NCBI GenBank assembly: GCA_023151145.1
Contig: JAKLJM010000024.1
Location: 1-13,226, forward strand
Direction: 5' to 3'
Length of the DNA: 13,226 nucleotides
Source of the DNA: Bacteriovoracaceae bacterium
GTDB taxonomy: Bacteria; Bdellovibrionota; Bacteriovoracia; Bacteriovoracales; Bacteriovoracaceae
This document shows, piece by piece, positions 13,116-13,226 of the stretch. The notes under the pieces are model-generated. The model was not told the DNA's origin. It was given only the letters and a program-made list of their open reading frames with translations, and ran no database searches. Each line of letters begins with the position of its first letter. Within the stretch, counting starts at the first letter, position 1. Both the position numbers and the translations under genes were made by a program.

Positions 13116-13226
13116 GACTTTATCATTCCCCCAATTTGCTTTCCAATTGACTGTGCTTTTTCGTTAAACTCAAAATATTGGCCAGCAGAATAGGCTCCAA
13201 TTTCTCTTGCCATCCTTAAAAGTATT
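13100..13226 (-). CDS. avd: Avd-like DGR accessory protein (3' end only)
   Basis: An open frame enters from the right edge and gives 41 residues, including E-F-N-E-K-A-Q-S-I-G-K-Q-I-G-G-M-I-K-S, before a TAA at 13100-13102. This closely resembles the last helix of Avd, the four-helix-bundle (bAvd) family protein that binds the reverse transcriptase and the template RNA in DGRs and is usually encoded just upstream of RT. Its stop lies 16 bases inside the RT gene, suggesting coupled translation. The start and most of the gene are outside the window. The family call rests on the end helix and on the position. Confidence 0.8.
   Translation of the reverse strand, partial: ILLRMAREIGAYSAGQYFEFNEKAQSIGKQIGGMIKSCKNN

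Overview
The window is AT-rich DNA that looks like a Bdellovibrionota (Bdellovibrio/Bacteriovorax-like) genome or a closely related Gram-negative lineage. This is inferred from three things: lipoproteins with a Gly/Asp-rich linker after the lipobox Cys, a TIGR02147/DUF4423-like regulator (a family I associate mainly with Bdellovibrionota and Fibrobacter), and the overall base composition. No rRNA, tRNA or CRISPR array is visible, so the taxonomic call is tentative.

Region 1 (1-9324, all minus strand) is one tightly packed operon read from right to left. In order of transcription it encodes two very small helical proteins, a 638-residue surface lipoprotein with a calcium-binding thrombospondin-type repeat, and then a type IV secretion/conjugation apparatus. 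The apparatus genes are a VirB2-like pilin, VirB3/TraL, the VirB4/TraC ATPase, a VirB5/TrbJ-like periplasmic protein, a VirB6/TrbL-like polytopic protein, and VirB8/TraE-, VirB9/TraK- and VirB10/TraB-like core proteins. A glycine-zipper lipoprotein follows, and the first 11 codons of one more gene run off the left edge. Most neighbours overlap or abut. VirB9 and VirB10 are short for their families, suggesting a compact outer-membrane core. No relaxase, VirD4 or VirB11 is inside the window.

Region 2 (9325-10927) begins with a 350-bp divergent intergenic region. It holds a perfect 14-bp inverted repeat whose left arm sits between the -35 and -10 of a plausible promoter for the secretion operon. 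Rightward, a TIGR02147-like DNA-binding regulator overlaps (ATGA) a gene for a 104-residue exported protein. After a single in-frame TGA comes a 44-codon Gly-rich ORF. The arrangement resembles a regulator plus exported-peptide module.

Region 3 (10914-13226, minus strand) holds a LysM plus outer-membrane beta-barrel gene and, to its right, most of a diversity-generating retroelement (DGR): the 3' end of an Avd-like accessory gene, a DGR-type reverse transcriptase with LGNLTSQ and YMDD motifs, and a template repeat two bases past the RT stop. The template reads as a C-type-lectin/SUMF1-like C-terminus with ten AAY codons ending at a stop. No matching variable repeat lies in this window, so the diversified gene is expected outside, most likely upstream of avd. 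Sequences beside the template can form an 11-12 bp long-range stem and a large hairpin, suggesting a folded template RNA.

The main points of interest are the DGR with its structured template RNA, the operator-controlled compact secretion operon, and the regulator/exported-peptide module between them.
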